64,000 bases of DNA from Sediminibacter sp. Hel_I_10 (GTDB taxonomy: Bacteria; Bacteroidota; Bacteroidia; Flavobacteriales; Flavobacteriaceae), in the NCBI RefSeq assembly GCF_000688335.1, contig NZ_JHZX01000001.1:806001-870000 (forward strand), in the 5' to 3' direction. The position numbers and the translations under genes are program-made. Position 1 is the stretch's first letter. Every line of letters begins with the position of its first letter. The notes beneath the pieces were generated by a model. The model saw only the letters and a program-made list of their open reading frames with translations, did no database searches and had not been told where the DNA came from. Positions 40,401-50,167 of the stretch are shown piece after piece.

Positions 40401-40754
40401 TCCAGCATCAGCAACATTGGCTTTTGTGGTGATATCTTGGAATTTAAAATCACCTTTATTCAAATAGAGCTTATTCGATTCTTGGTTTGCTGTGAAATAG
40501 ATGTCCTGTAGGCCATCATTGTTGATATCTGCAATAGCAACGCCGCCGCCGTTGTATGCATAATAATATTTTAAAACGTTGAATTCTGACGTTTCCTCAA
40601 CCGAATTCGCAAAATGCACACTACTATGTTCACTTGAAATTTTAGTGAAAAGAGTTTCTGCCGTTGCTTGCTTTTTAATTATAGCGTCATCCTTACAAGA
40701 ATAATTAAGGATAAATACAAAAAAAGCAAGCGTCTTAATTCTTGATAAATACAT
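37470..40754 (-). CDS. FG-GAP/VCBS repeat lipoprotein with ASPIC/UnbV segment
   Basis: The protein is about 1094 residues long. The lipobox FFVFILNYSCKDD follows a start I place at 40,754 rather than 40,808. Many calcium-binding FG-GAP repeats of the form DINNDGWMDIYV, DYDKDGDLDMYL and DFDGDGFKDIFI fold into propellers. An ASPIC/UnbV module (FLSRGYQSSVSPILNFGVG to NRIEVVWNDGK) lies in the middle. Such lipoproteins are common in xylan and other polysaccharide loci of marine Bacteroidota, probably at the surface, but their biochemical role is not settled. It is convergent with the first GH10 gene. Confidence 0.9.
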   Translation of the reverse strand: MYLSRIKTLAFFVFILNYSCKDDAIIKKQATAETLFTKISSEHSSVHFANSVEETSEFNVLKYYYAYNGGGVAIADINNDGLQDIYFTANQESNKLYLNKGDFKFQDITTKANVADAGGWTTGVTMIDINNDGWMDIYVCKSASLNDNVRRRNKLFVNQKNGTFKEQAAEWGLDDDGFSIQSYFFDYDKDGDLDMYLINHRSDFLNSVNLKAILEDKEFYPQTSDHLYRNDGTKFTDVTMNSGIVNKEFSLSASIGDYNNDGWLDVFVANDFITPDKLYINNKNGTFSNQINTNLKHITYSSMGSDFADINNDFLPDLMVLDMSAEDHNRGKQNMASMNTEGFWWIVEAGFHYPYMSNGLNLNNGNGYFSDVAQVAGISKTDWSWGPLIADFDGDGFKDIFITNGIKREIANQDFGNYLDSKQDSLQYMPIDKILDNMPSEKLQNYAFKNNKDLTFKRVMEDWGLNQAVNSNGVAYADLDNDGDLDLVINNLEDEASIYQNNATYNFVNIKLVGDSKNSNAIGSKIKVYTDSTQQYQELFLSRGYQSSVSPILNFGVGDEEMINRIEVVWNDGKISTMENVKVNQTLTFEKGTSKSGAETMYERPTNFTRLDPESLGITFKHDENTFNDFSKQVLLPQKQSQQGPAFTQADINKDGLIDFFVGGALNQPAEIYLQNSKGTFDKTQQTIFETDKSYEDNGAHFFDADGDGDLDLFVASGGYELNENDALLQDRLYLNDGKGNFTKSNNLPKMLTSTKAVVPFDYDNDGDLDLIVAGRVIPGKYPVSPKSYILNNSNGKFTDVTKTIAPDFEEVGMVNDIILSDYDGDNDLDLMVVGKWMPITIFDNVKGKFEKRAIPSLTDTEGWWNTISEIDFDKDGDMDYFVGNIGGNNKFHPSKEKPLHIYGNNFDADGNYDMIMSKLYHGNLVPVRGKECSTSQNPFVSQKIKSYKEFANSTLTDIYGADVIANSYHKKVTEFESVYLENKGNGEFVIKHLPTTAQLGPTMSYVFADVNKDGHLDVIGSGAIHESEVETVRYDSNVGYILLGDSKGGMTPYKDISFYNDLNAKHMELVTIQNNSYVFIANNDRPFAIFKLN

Positions 40755-40970
40755 AAAATTAGGATTCGAAAATGAGGATTCACAAAAATCCGCAACCGTT
40801 TGTTTCAAAAATAAATAATGAAAGGCTATTTATTCAAAAAATCACTGTATTTTATTTCTTCTGAAAAATTTTCTGTTTTATTTTAAAATAAAGCCTCTGA
40901 AACAATAAATTGTATCACAACAAATTAGTTGATAGTTATTTCAAAATATTTTTTTTGTTCAAAATACAAA

Positions 40971-43112
40971 TCAAGGATTCAATCCAAAATAACCCAATTT
41001 ATTAAATTGTAATAAAACGGTCTCTGTTGTTTTAATTGGCATTTTACAGGTATTATCTTGGCACATGTAGATATAGGTTTCTCCTTCCACATAACGATTT
41101 TTAAGCAAGGGCATCTCACTTTCTACAGTAGAGCCAATAAGCAAGGTATTTGGAATATAATAAGTGTTCAATTGAGTAATTAATGCATTTGCATTAGTTC
41201 CTGTAACTACAATTTCAAAATACGGATAGGAAGTATTGAGCATCAAAACGCCCCAATTTCCAAAATTTTGAGGATAGTCTTTAAACTGACTGCTTACCAA
41301 TGAAACCATCTCTTTGGATTGTTTTAGTAAGGTTTTGTCATAATTGATATGTCCGAGTTCTAATAAATTCTGTGCCATGATCGCATTTGCAGATGGCAAA
41401 ACCCCATCATCGGCTCTAATTATTTTTGTAATCAATTCGTCTGTCGAACTAAAGGTCAATAAGCCTGAACTATCGGAAAAATCAGCAATGACTTTTTGGT
41501 TCAATTCCTTAGCGATATTTAAATAATTTAAATCGAACGTCACTTTATACAAGGCCAATGCACTTTGAATCATAAACGCATAATCTTCTAAAAACACGTC
41601 CTTTACCTTACTATCTTTCTTAAAGATATGAACCAGTTTTTTACTCTTATAATTATTCTTAATTAAAAAATCAAAAGTGCTTTTCGCTTTTTGTAAAATT
41701 TCGTCATCACCTAACGCCGTGTACGCATCTACATAGCCTTTTACCAAAAGTGCATTCCACGAGGTGATGATCTTATCATCTTTTTTAGGCTGTATTCTCT
41801 CTCTGCGTACCTTTAACAGGCTCGTCTTCCATTTTGAAATTTTATTTTGTAATTCGGAAACGGATATACTATTGGAATTGGCAAAATCACTAACGGCCAT
41901 TCTATTAAAAGGTAGATACTTGCCATCTTTTGAATTCTCTTTATGAATTGAATAAAATTTTGAAAACAATGCGAAATCTGTTCCCAAAACCTTTTTTAAT
42001 TGAGCATTGGTCCAAGTATAATATTCACCTTCTTTTCCGTTGACATCTGCGTCTATCGCACTAAAGTAACCGCCTTGATCACCCTTCATGTCAGCACTCA
42101 AAAACTCGAGTGTTGATTCAATGACGTCTTTGTAAGCAGGATCTTTAAAAACACGATAGGCTTTGGAGTATAAACTTAACAGTTGCGCATTGTCGTAAAG
42201 CATTTTTTCGAAATGAGGATATTTCCATTGATTGTCGGTACTATATCTAAAAAAACCACCTCCTATATGGTCATGAATACCTCCCAAAAGAATATGATCC
42301 AATGTGTTTTTGATATGCTCTCTTACTTCGGGGTTATCTGCGATGATGGCATAATCCAATAAAAAATTCAGTTCACTCGGCATTATAAACTTTTGATCTC
42401 CAAGATTGCCACCCCATTCTTTATCCCAAAGTTTTGATATTTTTAAAACACTCGATTGGATTAATTCCTTATTTATGGATTCATTTTGATTAATTGTCGC
42501 ATTGCCATAAACCTCTTGAACACCATTGGTCAGAAGCTCTGCATATTGCTCTAATTGCTGCGGATTATTGTTGTACTCTGAACTAAATTTTGATAATATC
42601 GCTAACCAACTTTCCTTATCATGATAGGTTCCCAAATACACGGGCTTTCCATTAGGCAATAAAATAGCATTTAAGGGCCAACCTCCTGAGCCATTTACCA
42701 ATTCTAGCGCCGTTTGATAAATAGTATCTACATCTGGTCGCTCTTCTCTATCTACTTTTATGCTTACAAAGCTATCGTTCATCAATTTGGCAACTTGAGT
42801 GTCTTCGAAAGATTCTTCCTCCATGACATGGCACCAATGGCACGACGAATACCCAACACTTAACACAATCAATTGATTGTTCTCTTTCGCAAGCTCAAAC
42901 GCTTTATCGTCCCAAGGTTTCCAGTTTACAGGATTATGGGCATGTTGCAATAAGTAGGGACTTGTTTCACCTGCTAGCTCGTTTGTATATTCAAATTTTT
43001 CTTCTGAAAAAGCATCAGTTGCTAAAACTTCCTTGTTTTTTTGATTTGCATCCTTACAAGTGAATAAGACATTACAAATCACCAAAAATTGAATCCATCT
43101 TAAATAGCGCAT
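40971..43112 (-). CDS. DUF255 thioredoxin-fold protein (YyaL/SPATA20-like), lipoprotein
   Basis: At 713 residues this matches the family with an N-terminal thioredoxin-like domain and a C-terminal alpha/alpha barrel like those of glycosidases or epimerases. [22 protein letters not shown] opens it, [14 protein letters not shown] holds the CxxC pair, and [16 protein letters not shown] follows. A lipobox ([12 protein letters not shown]) exports it, which is unusual for a family often cytoplasmic elsewhere. It lies 162 bp upstream of the FG-GAP gene and divergent from the LacI gene. Its role is unknown; thiol-disulfide exchange is only a guess. Confidence 0.9.
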   Translation of the reverse strand: MRYLRWIQFLVICNVLFTCKDANQKNKEVLATDAFSEEKFEYTNELAGETSPYLLQHAHNPVNWKPWDDKAFELAKENNQLIVLSVGYSSCHWCHVMEEESFEDTQVAKLMNDSFVSIKVDREERPDVDTIYQTALELVNGSGGWPLNAILLPNGKPVYLGTYHDKESWLAILSKFSSEYNNNPQQLEQYAELLTNGVQEVYGNATINQNESINKELIQSSVLKISKLWDKEWGGNLGDQKFIMPSELNFLLDYAIIADNPEVREHIKNTLDHILLGGIHDHIGGGFFRYSTDNQWKYPHFEKMLYDNAQLLSLYSKAYRVFKDPAYKDVIESTLEFLSADMKGDQGGYFSAIDADVNGKEGEYYTWTNAQLKKVLGTDFALFSKFYSIHKENSKDGKYLPFNRMAVSDFANSNSISVSELQNKISKWKTSLLKVRRERIQPKKDDKIITSWNALLVKGYVDAYTALGDDEILQKAKSTFDFLIKNNYKSKKLVHIFKKDSKVKDVFLEDYAFMIQSALALYKVTFDLNYLNIAKELNQKVIADFSDSSGLLTFSSTDELITKIIRADDGVLPSANAIMAQNLLELGHINYDKTLLKQSKEMVSLVSSQFKDYPQNFGNWGVLMLNTSYPYFEIVVTGTNANALITQLNTYYIPNTLLIGSTVESEMPLLKNRYVEGETYIYMCQDNTCKMPIKTTETVLLQFNKLGYFGLNP

Positions 43113-43320
43113 TATCGAGTTTTAAAACTTGTCTTTAAGTACCTTACAAACATAACGAATAATTTGACGTTCTTGCTTTCACTAAACTTAAATAAACGCT
43201 ATAAAAATCAGATCACATTTTAACTTGTACATGTATCGTTTTAATTTGTTGATTGTATGTTACACTGGTCTATTACGCCAGTCGCAACGTGTCAATATCA
43301 CAAAACCATAAAAAAAGATG

Positions 43321-43328
43321 TATCTTTG
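43321..43328 (+). promoter_or_regulatory. -7 box TATCTTTG of the lacI-type gene
   Basis: TATCTTTG is a perfect TAnnTTTG, 20 bp before the ATG at 43,349. No copy of the 14-bp LacI operator candidate lies next to it, so simple autoregulation through that motif is not suggested. Confidence 0.55.
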
Positions 43329-43348
43329 AAACCACTAACTAACTGCAT

Positions 43349-44383
43349 ATGAAGATTACTAATGAAGTTACAATATATGATATTGCAAAAAAATTAAATT
43401 TAGCAACTTCAACTATTTCCAGAGGTTTAAAAGACCATCATACCATTAGTAAAAAAACCGCTCAGAGGATTAAAAAAACAGCGGCAGAAATGGGGTATCG
43501 GCCCAATAATTTAGCCGCTAGTCTTCGTGGTAACAAAATGAAAACCATAGGCGTTTTATTACCCACTGTGACACAACCATTCCTTTCTTCATTGATTAGC
43601 GGCATTGAGGTGGCAGCGCAAAAAGCGGGCTATACGGTATTGATCATGCAATCCCATGACTCTTACCAAGAAGAAGTTAATTTGACCCAATCTTTATACG
43701 ATAACCGTGTTAGCGGTGTGATCTGTTCCTTGGCTATGGAAACAAAAAATACCGACCATTTCAGAAGATTTATTGATAATGATACGGCCTTGGTTTTTGT
43801 GGATAGAGTTCCGAAGAATTTTGATACATTTCACGTCGTTATAGATAACTTTGATGCAGGATATAAAGCCACTAAGCACCTTATCTCTCAAGGCTGTAAG
43901 CGTATTGCACATATTACTGCAGGTTTAGAATTCAGTATTTATTACGAACGAAAAGAAGGCTATTTAGCAGCACTCAAAGAGCATGATCTTCCAATAGAAG
44001 ACGAACTTATAGTCAAGACAGATGCTATAACCTACGAAGAGGCTGAAAAGGCTTGTAAAAAGTTGTTACAATTAAAGAACCCTCCAGATGGCATTTTTGC
44101 TCCTGGCGATATATTAGGAGTAAGTGCCATACAAACTGCAAAAAAACTAGGCATAAAAATACCGCAACAACTAGCGGTCATTGGATTTAACAATGACCCC
44201 ATTTCAAACATTATTGAACCTAATTTATCGACCATTACACATCCTGCATTCAAAATGGGAGAAACCTCTGCTGAAATTATTCTCAAAAATCTAAAAAGCA
44301 AGAAAAAGAAAACTGACATTGTAAAACAAATTACATTCTTAAACACCGAAGTTTTGGTTCGTGAGTCTTCAAAAAAAATATAG
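43349..44383 (+). CDS. LacI-family transcriptional regulator
   Basis: The 344-residue protein has a LacI helix-turn-helix with hinge (VTIYDIAKKLNLATSTISRGLKDHHTISKKTAQRIKKTAAEMGYRPNNLAASLRG) and a periplasmic-binding-like sensor (IGVLLPTVTQPFLSSLISGIEVAAQKAGY to VIGFNNDPISNIIEPNLSTITHPAFKMG). It lies between the two arms of the xylan locus. It probably controls the GH67 operon and susC through the 14-bp pseudo-palindrome upstream of both. The effector could be a xylo-oligomer, glucuronate or a later intermediate. It ends 14 bp from the convergent DUF1593 gene. Confidence 0.95.
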   Translation: MKITNEVTIYDIAKKLNLATSTISRGLKDHHTISKKTAQRIKKTAAEMGYRPNNLAASLRGNKMKTIGVLLPTVTQPFLSSLISGIEVAAQKAGYTVLIMQSHDSYQEEVNLTQSLYDNRVSGVICSLAMETKNTDHFRRFIDNDTALVFVDRVPKNFDTFHVVIDNFDAGYKATKHLISQGCKRIAHITAGLEFSIYYERKEGYLAALKEHDLPIEDELIVKTDAITYEEAEKACKKLLQLKNPPDGIFAPGDILGVSAIQTAKKLGIKIPQQLAVIGFNNDPISNIIEPNLSTITHPAFKMGETSAEIILKNLKSKKKKTDIVKQITFLNTEVLVRESSKKI

Positions 44384-44397
44384 TTTTTACACACCCT

Positions 44398-45837
44398 TTA
44401 TTTTGGTAGAACCGTCACAATGATTCGTTTATAACTCGTTAAGGCCGGAGTACCTTTATCGGTTACTTTGAGAATAAAATGAAGTGTTTCTTTCCTCTCA
44501 ACTTTTGGTGCCGTTATATAAATTGCATGTGCGTTTTCTGGTTGAAATTTTATCTCTTCTTCATAAGTTCCTGCTTCTGGATACTGAAACCACAAAAATG
44601 AAATGCTGTCACCATCAGGGTCTGTTGATTCGCTCGCATCTACCCCAAAACCTTCTCCAGATTTCACAGTGATGTAATTTGAATTTTTCAATTCGATTAA
44701 AGGTGCATGATTTGCATCTTCATATGAACTTACACACCAATCCATTCTGGCCCTAAAATCATTCTGAAAGTCTTCTCGCCAACGGGCTAACGTTATTTTA
44801 TAATCATTGAATGTTACGGTATCTTTCTTAACCGCTCTTCCATATTGATTGTAAATGTATGGCGTGTAAGAATCAACAGCATTCGTCCAAATTTCTCTAG
44901 TTTCTGGAGCCAATTCTACAATGGAACCACCTTTTGTTGTTTTAGAAAAATCAGGTTTATACAATTCGTAGCGACCTCCCCAACCACCATATTCTGGGTG
45001 TTCAGGGTTGTTTAATCCGTTAGGGATTAAGGACAAAAAAGCAGGTGTATCACCTTCAACGCCCCAAGCAGTATCAGGATAGGCTACTCCTAGTGCACCA
45101 TGGTTTTGCTGCAGATTTTCAGCAATCCATTTATTGCTAATGACTTCGTTATTAATGCCTTTAAAAAATGTATTGATTCCGCTCCAGGTTGCTGTAGCGT
45201 AATGGTCGCCAGGACTTACAATATAAAACAGTTCAGGAAAATTATTTCGAATCCAAATACCACTATCATCTTGGTCAGAAATGGTATAAACCCTTAATTT
45301 TGAAATCATTTTTTTTGCAACTGCTAGAGATTTCGTTTCTTTTATTTTGTAAAGTGATTGCGCCAAAGTATTCACGCCGCCCCAAACCGAAATCCATAAT
45401 GGGCGCTCATCATCTTCCTCTAAAATTTTTATAATCCAATCAGAACCTTCCGAATCCTTTCCTTTTCCAACGCCCAACATACCATACTTTGGCAAACCAC
45501 TTTTTACAAGTGAAAGTAATTCTGTTTCATTAGGAAAATCAGCTTCGTGTTTTTCGAGATTTATTCGCACTTTACCATACGCCTGAATGATGTTTTCAAT
45601 GGATTGTGGCTCCACACTATTTCTGTGCCAACAAGACGTTGTGGCAATCATACCTTCTATATCTATTTGATTTGAATATAATAGTAAGCGAACAAATGAT
45701 TGTGTATCGTCTGGGTCTGCTTCAATATCAGATAATATAATGACTCTGTTTCTCTCATTGTTTTGAGCAACGACGTTTTGTGTACATGTTAAGCAATACA
45801 TCACAATCAATATAAAAAGTGATTTCATATTTTTCAA
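44398..45837 (-). CDS. DUF1593 nucleoside-hydrolase-like protein, exported
   Basis: The 479-residue protein has a signal peptide (SLFILIVMYCLTCTQNVVAQ) and an N-terminal nucleoside-hydrolase-like domain. RVIILSDIEADPDDTQSFVRLLLYSN provides the Asp cluster that binds calcium in true nucleoside hydrolases. A C-terminal domain of about 90 residues (SGEGFGVDASESTDPDGDSISFLW) is an Ig/PKD-like fold. This matches the Sde_0182-type family annotated as cellulose-binding. It is the last gene of a GH3-esterase operon, so it may act on a xylan-derived sugar or link. I cannot name the reaction. Confidence 0.85.
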   Translation of the reverse strand: MKNMKSLFILIVMYCLTCTQNVVAQNNERNRVIILSDIEADPDDTQSFVRLLLYSNQIDIEGMIATTSCWHRNSVEPQSIENIIQAYGKVRINLEKHEADFPNETELLSLVKSGLPKYGMLGVGKGKDSEGSDWIIKILEEDDERPLWISVWGGVNTLAQSLYKIKETKSLAVAKKMISKLRVYTISDQDDSGIWIRNNFPELFYIVSPGDHYATATWSGINTFFKGINNEVISNKWIAENLQQNHGALGVAYPDTAWGVEGDTPAFLSLIPNGLNNPEHPEYGGWGGRYELYKPDFSKTTKGGSIVELAPETREIWTNAVDSYTPYIYNQYGRAVKKDTVTFNDYKITLARWREDFQNDFRARMDWCVSSYEDANHAPLIELKNSNYITVKSGEGFGVDASESTDPDGDSISFLWFQYPEAGTYEEEIKFQPENAHAIYITAPKVERKETLHFILKVTDKGTPALTSYKRIIVTVLPK

Positions 45838-45840
45838 TTT

Positions 45841-47805
45841 TTATTCTTTAGTTCTAAAAGGAGAAGCAGGCAATCCTTCTTTGTTATAAAGATTCGGATT
45901 ATCAGGATTATCGGCCCACGCGTAGCGAACGTATTTTGGATTAGGAACTTCATCGCTCCAAACAATTACGGTATCGCCTTCTATTTTCGCCTTTGCCCAT
46001 ACAAACTTTTTATCATCTCCCGCAATCGCAAATTCGCTTAATGCTTCACCATCATCAGTTGTTAATCCGCTTCCAACATGTTTAAAAGAAATGATGACTT
46101 TACGGTCTTCTATTTTATAACTATCATAAATAGGACCTGAATAGACAATGTCTTCATTATAAGCCAACTTCAATCCAGCCAAAGCCATACGTTCCCCAAC
46201 ATCTTTTTTATTGTCGGGATGAATATCGTTCCATTCTCCCAATTCAATATTAACGGTCATTGCCGTGTTTGGAACGGTCGATGCTGCTAATTGTGCTTCC
46301 CTTAATTCTGCCCAATTACTTTCTGAAGGCAGATAAGCTACATCCATAAAATTTGGAAGTTGTGCATAAATAAATGGCAGATTGGGTTGATTAAAAACGG
46401 TTCTCAATCCTGAAATCAAAGTGCGTTGATACGCTTCATACGCTTTTGGATTACCAGTATTACTTTCGCCTTGGTACCAAAGTATGCCTTTTAAAGGGAT
46501 TTGGTGGTATGGAGCCACCATACCGTTGTATAAGGAAGTCGGTTCGTTTTGCGGATTTATACGTCTTGGTCTTGGCGTCTCTAGATTTCCGTTTGAAACT
46601 GTTGAAAAATCAAATGGCTTAAAAACATCTCCAACTTTATAATCCCAATAGCCTTTTAAATCCACAGTATCTTTTTTAGTAAACACATAGTAGGGTTTAT
46701 CGGTAACAAAGCCACCCTTCCCATAGTTGTTGGTAACACGAACCACGAACACATTCTTACCTGCTTTTAAAAGATGGTCTGGCACATCATAACGTCTTTG
46801 AGGATATTGGTAGGTTTTGTTCCCTACTTTGACGCCGTTGATATACAATTCATCAGCATCGACGATTCTTCCTAAAAAAACGCGTGCTTTCTCACCAACC
46901 ATCGATGCTGGTATGTCGATGTCCCTTCTGTACCAAACAACCCCATTTAAATCCTTCACCCCTTGGTCTTCCCAATATCCAGGAATATTGATTCGTCTCC
47001 AGTTTTTTGGCTTAAAGTTAATATCATACCAAGGCAATTCTCCAATGAGACCTTTATCTGTTTCCTCATCCACCTCTTTAGGAACTGACGGCTGGTTTTT
47101 CTTCAGATTGTTTACAAACGTGCTGTCTTGATTTTCTTCTATAATTTTTAAAATGGCAGGGAAATTTTTATAGCCTTCTTTGGGTATCCAAGCTTCTATT
47201 GGGGTACCGCCTACACTGGCATTTATCAATCCAATTGGGATTTGATTTTTCTCATAAATCTTCTTTGCAAAAAAATAAGCTACTGCTGAAAAGGGTCTGA
47301 CCTCCTCGCCGATTGCCTTCTGCCATTCTCCGCCATCCAAATCGTCTTGAGGCCCAGCAATACTTGTGGTGGTTGGAACTTTAAAATGGCGAATGTTTGG
47401 ATTGTTCGAGGTTGCAATTTCTTCAGCATAAAGCACATCATGAATATCCAATTGATGTACCATATTGGATTGCCCTGTACACAACCAGACGTCTCCAATT
47501 AAAATATCTTTAACCTCTAGGTTATTTTTTCCGGAAATAGTCATGGTGTAAGGACCACCAGATTTCATTTTACGCAGGTCCATCTTCCATTCGCCTGCAG
47601 CAGATGCGGAAGTCTTATACGTTTTTCCATTAAAGCGAACGACAATCTTTTCATTAGCACTCGCCCAGCCCCAAATCGGGATTTCGACATCGCGTTGTAA
47701 TACCATGCCATCACTAATCAATTGAGGTAATTTTATTTGGGCATTTAAAGTAGAATTAAATACACTAAAAACTAAGATGATGAGTAACGATTGTAACTTA
47801 TTCAT
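45841..47805 (-). CDS. SGNH-type sialate O-acetylesterase family protein, probable carbohydrate esterase
   Basis: The 654-residue exported enzyme (signal peptide LVFSVFNSTLNAQ) is of the SASA family. The nucleophile Ser is in WLCTGQSNMVHQL (about 114) and GILWYQGESNTGNPKAYEAY is the second block. The Asp-His pair is in GEWNDIHPDNKKDVGERMAL. A GH2-like jelly-roll domain (WRRINIPGYWEDQG to GRIVDADELYINGVKVG) interrupts the catalytic domain. In a xylan locus the likely substrate is acetylated xylan rather than sialic acid, an inference from neighbours. It is co-transcribed with the GH3 gene, 13 bp apart, and 3 bp from the DUF1593 gene. Confidence 0.9.
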   Translation of the reverse strand: MNKLQSLLIILVFSVFNSTLNAQIKLPQLISDGMVLQRDVEIPIWGWASANEKIVVRFNGKTYKTSASAAGEWKMDLRKMKSGGPYTMTISGKNNLEVKDILIGDVWLCTGQSNMVHQLDIHDVLYAEEIATSNNPNIRHFKVPTTTSIAGPQDDLDGGEWQKAIGEEVRPFSAVAYFFAKKIYEKNQIPIGLINASVGGTPIEAWIPKEGYKNFPAILKIIEENQDSTFVNNLKKNQPSVPKEVDEETDKGLIGELPWYDINFKPKNWRRINIPGYWEDQGVKDLNGVVWYRRDIDIPASMVGEKARVFLGRIVDADELYINGVKVGNKTYQYPQRRYDVPDHLLKAGKNVFVVRVTNNYGKGGFVTDKPYYVFTKKDTVDLKGYWDYKVGDVFKPFDFSTVSNGNLETPRPRRINPQNEPTSLYNGMVAPYHQIPLKGILWYQGESNTGNPKAYEAYQRTLISGLRTVFNQPNLPFIYAQLPNFMDVAYLPSESNWAELREAQLAASTVPNTAMTVNIELGEWNDIHPDNKKDVGERMALAGLKLAYNEDIVYSGPIYDSYKIEDRKVIISFKHVGSGLTTDDGEALSEFAIAGDDKKFVWAKAKIEGDTVIVWSDEVPNPKYVRYAWADNPDNPNLYNKEGLPASPFRTKE

Positions 47806-47818
47806 TTGATATGGATTA

Positions 47819-50083
47819 TTAATTTACAGTGAGTTCCAACTCGGCCATCTTAGCCGCTCCCAGTTCTGTACTTCGTTTCATGGGGCTGGAGCCACCAATA
47901 TAGATTTTAAATTTTCCAGCTTCAATACTTCTAGAACCATCTTCTTTTACAATTTCGAAATCGTCTGGTGTCAATTCAAATTCCACGTTTTTAGATGTAT
48001 TTGGTTCCAAAGTAATTCTTTTGGTTGCAATTAATTGAGAATTAGGGACTCGAACGGAGGCTTCAATATCTGAAATATATAGTTGGACCACGTCGTCCGA
48101 CTTTACATTCCCTGTATTTTTAATGGTAACATTAACCTTAATCTTATCATTTTTTGAAATAGATGCTGTTTCGGTTTTAATATCTGAATAAGTAAAAGTA
48201 GTATAACTCAACCCAAAACCAAAAGGATACATGGGGTCTACATCCATGTATTTATAGGTTCTTCCTTTCATTGAATAATCTTCATAAGCAGGTAATTGGT
48301 CTAATGATTTCGGAAAGGTAATGGGCAATCTACCAGATGGCGACACCTTCCCAAATAGCACATCAGCCACAGCCGTCCCTCCTTCTTCTCCTGGATACCA
48401 AACATATAAAACGGCATCTGCCAGTTCTTGAACTTCGGAAAGGTTTACTGGGCTTCCTCCTGTAATCATAGCAACAATTGGTTTTTTATCTTCCGTATTT
48501 TTATCAGCGGCTGTTCTCAAATCCCGAAGATACTTGAGTTGGTTTTCTGGCAAATCATAATCCAATCTATCGCCAGCTGTGTCGGAATCAATAGAATCGC
48601 CCTCTTCACCTTGCAAGGTACTTGAGAGCCCTAAAACCACGATGGTGACATCGCTATTTCCAGCATTACCCGTGGCATAGTTTATAGGATTTAAAGATTC
48701 TTGGTTGAGCATCGCTCCCAATCGATATTGCAACTGACTCGCAGGATCTATGGCAGCACTGATACCCTCTAAAATAGTGACCATATTAGAATTGACGCCA
48801 TAATAATTCCCCAATAGAATTTCTACACTTGTGGCATTGGGTCCGGTCACAAAATATTTTGGAAGGTCTGTTTTTAAAGGTAAAATCCCATTGTTTTTCA
48901 AAAGAACAATACTTTTTTGAGCGGCTTCTCTTGCCAAGGCTCTATTGCTTTCCGAATTCACGACGTCAAAAGAAATAGCATCGTAAGGATTACTCCCTTT
49001 TTTATCAAACAAGCCTAATTTAAAACGTGTTTTTAGGAGAATTGCCAATTGTGCATCAATCTCTTTTTCTGTTATCAATCCGTTTTTTACCGCTTCTGGT
49101 AATGCTTCATAAGCATCGCCACAATTCAAACTAACACCACTTTTTACTGCTAAAGCCGCTGCCTCCGCCTGCGTGGTCACCGTACCGTGGCCTCCCTTTC
49201 CTTTTGCAACATATAAATCCAATATGGCCCAACAATCACTCAATACATGACCTTTAAAATTCCATTGATTGCGGAGCACATCGGTAAGCAAATAATTATT
49301 GGCACAGCAAGGCTCGCCATTTGTACTGTTATAAGCGCACATCACGGCTTCAACTTTTGCATCTACTAATACTTTGAAAGCGGGCAAATACGTTTCCCAC
49401 AAATCTTTTTGATTTACCTCTGCATTGAATTCGTGCCTTACCTGCTCTGGGCCGCTATGTACAGCAAAATGTTTGGCACAGGCTGCAGTCTTCAGATAAT
49501 TAGGGTTGTCACCTTGCAATCCTTTTACAAAGGATGCTCCCAAAATTGACGTTAGATAAGGGTCTTCACCATAGGTTTCTTGACCACGTCCCCAACGAGG
49601 GTCTCTGAAAATATTAATGTTTGGAGTCCAAAACGTCAATCCGTTATAGCGATTATAATTGCCTTTTTCACTGGTTGCATTGAACAACGCTCTAGCCTCA
49701 TCTGAAATTGCAGAAGAAACACGATACGTCAAATCGGCGTCAAAGGTGGCACCCAAGCCAATGGCCTGCGGAAAAACAGTGGCTGCAGAGGCACGACCGA
49801 CACCATGAAGCGCTTCATTCCAATAATCATAAGGCGGAATTTGCAACCGTTCAATGGCAGGTGTGCCATTCATCATTTGTCCAACCTTTTCTTCAAGTGT
49901 CAATCTCGAAATTAAATCGTTCACGCGTTCATCAACTGCCAATGAGTGATTTTGAAATGGAAATTCCAAAGTAATATCTAGGTCTTTATCGCTTGTGAAA
50001 TCTTCTTTTTGTTTATCGTTGCAAGAAAACAATATGGCAATCAATATGGTCGTAATCAGAAATCTAATAGTGAATGTTTTCAT
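47819..50083 (-). CDS. GH3 beta-xylosidase/beta-glucosidase, lipoprotein
   Basis: The 754-residue enzyme has a lipobox (ILIAILFSCNDK) and the three GH3 modules: barrel, alpha/beta sandwich and fibronectin-like end (NVTIKNTGNVKSDDVVQLYISD). The nucleophile Asp is in GHVLSDCWAILDLY (about 284). VMCAYNSTNGEPCCANNYLL and GPEQVRHEFNAE are typical of xylan beta-xylosidases of the GH3 family. It heads the minus-strand operon with the esterase and DUF1593 genes. It would remove xylose from the non-reducing ends of oligomers in the periplasm or at the surface. Confidence 0.94.
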   Translation of the reverse strand: MKTFTIRFLITTILIAILFSCNDKQKEDFTSDKDLDITLEFPFQNHSLAVDERVNDLISRLTLEEKVGQMMNGTPAIERLQIPPYDYWNEALHGVGRASAATVFPQAIGLGATFDADLTYRVSSAISDEARALFNATSEKGNYNRYNGLTFWTPNINIFRDPRWGRGQETYGEDPYLTSILGASFVKGLQGDNPNYLKTAACAKHFAVHSGPEQVRHEFNAEVNQKDLWETYLPAFKVLVDAKVEAVMCAYNSTNGEPCCANNYLLTDVLRNQWNFKGHVLSDCWAILDLYVAKGKGGHGTVTTQAEAAALAVKSGVSLNCGDAYEALPEAVKNGLITEKEIDAQLAILLKTRFKLGLFDKKGSNPYDAISFDVVNSESNRALAREAAQKSIVLLKNNGILPLKTDLPKYFVTGPNATSVEILLGNYYGVNSNMVTILEGISAAIDPASQLQYRLGAMLNQESLNPINYATGNAGNSDVTIVVLGLSSTLQGEEGDSIDSDTAGDRLDYDLPENQLKYLRDLRTAADKNTEDKKPIVAMITGGSPVNLSEVQELADAVLYVWYPGEEGGTAVADVLFGKVSPSGRLPITFPKSLDQLPAYEDYSMKGRTYKYMDVDPMYPFGFGLSYTTFTYSDIKTETASISKNDKIKVNVTIKNTGNVKSDDVVQLYISDIEASVRVPNSQLIATKRITLEPNTSKNVEFELTPDDFEIVKEDGSRSIEAGKFKIYIGGSSPMKRSTELGAAKMAELELTVN

Positions 50084-50131
50084 GGTTAGTTAAAAGGGTT
50101 TTTATCTTTGTGATAATCTATAAAAATGATT

Positions 50132-50157
50132 CTTGCGAATCAATATGAAGTCGCAAG
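50132..50157. promoter_or_regulatory. Inverted repeat CTTGCGA-N12-TCGCAAG
   Basis: Perfect 7-bp arms (50,132-50,138 and 50,151-50,157) lie in the GH3 leader within the divergent GH3-GH67 region. It could be a second regulator site or an mRNA hairpin before the GH3 gene. Confidence 0.4.
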
Positions 50158-50167
50158 TTTTACCGCA

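Noticed and set aside
44384-44397. A terminator between the convergent lacI and DUF1593 genes
   Set aside because: Only 14 bp separate the stops and no stem with a T run can be placed there.
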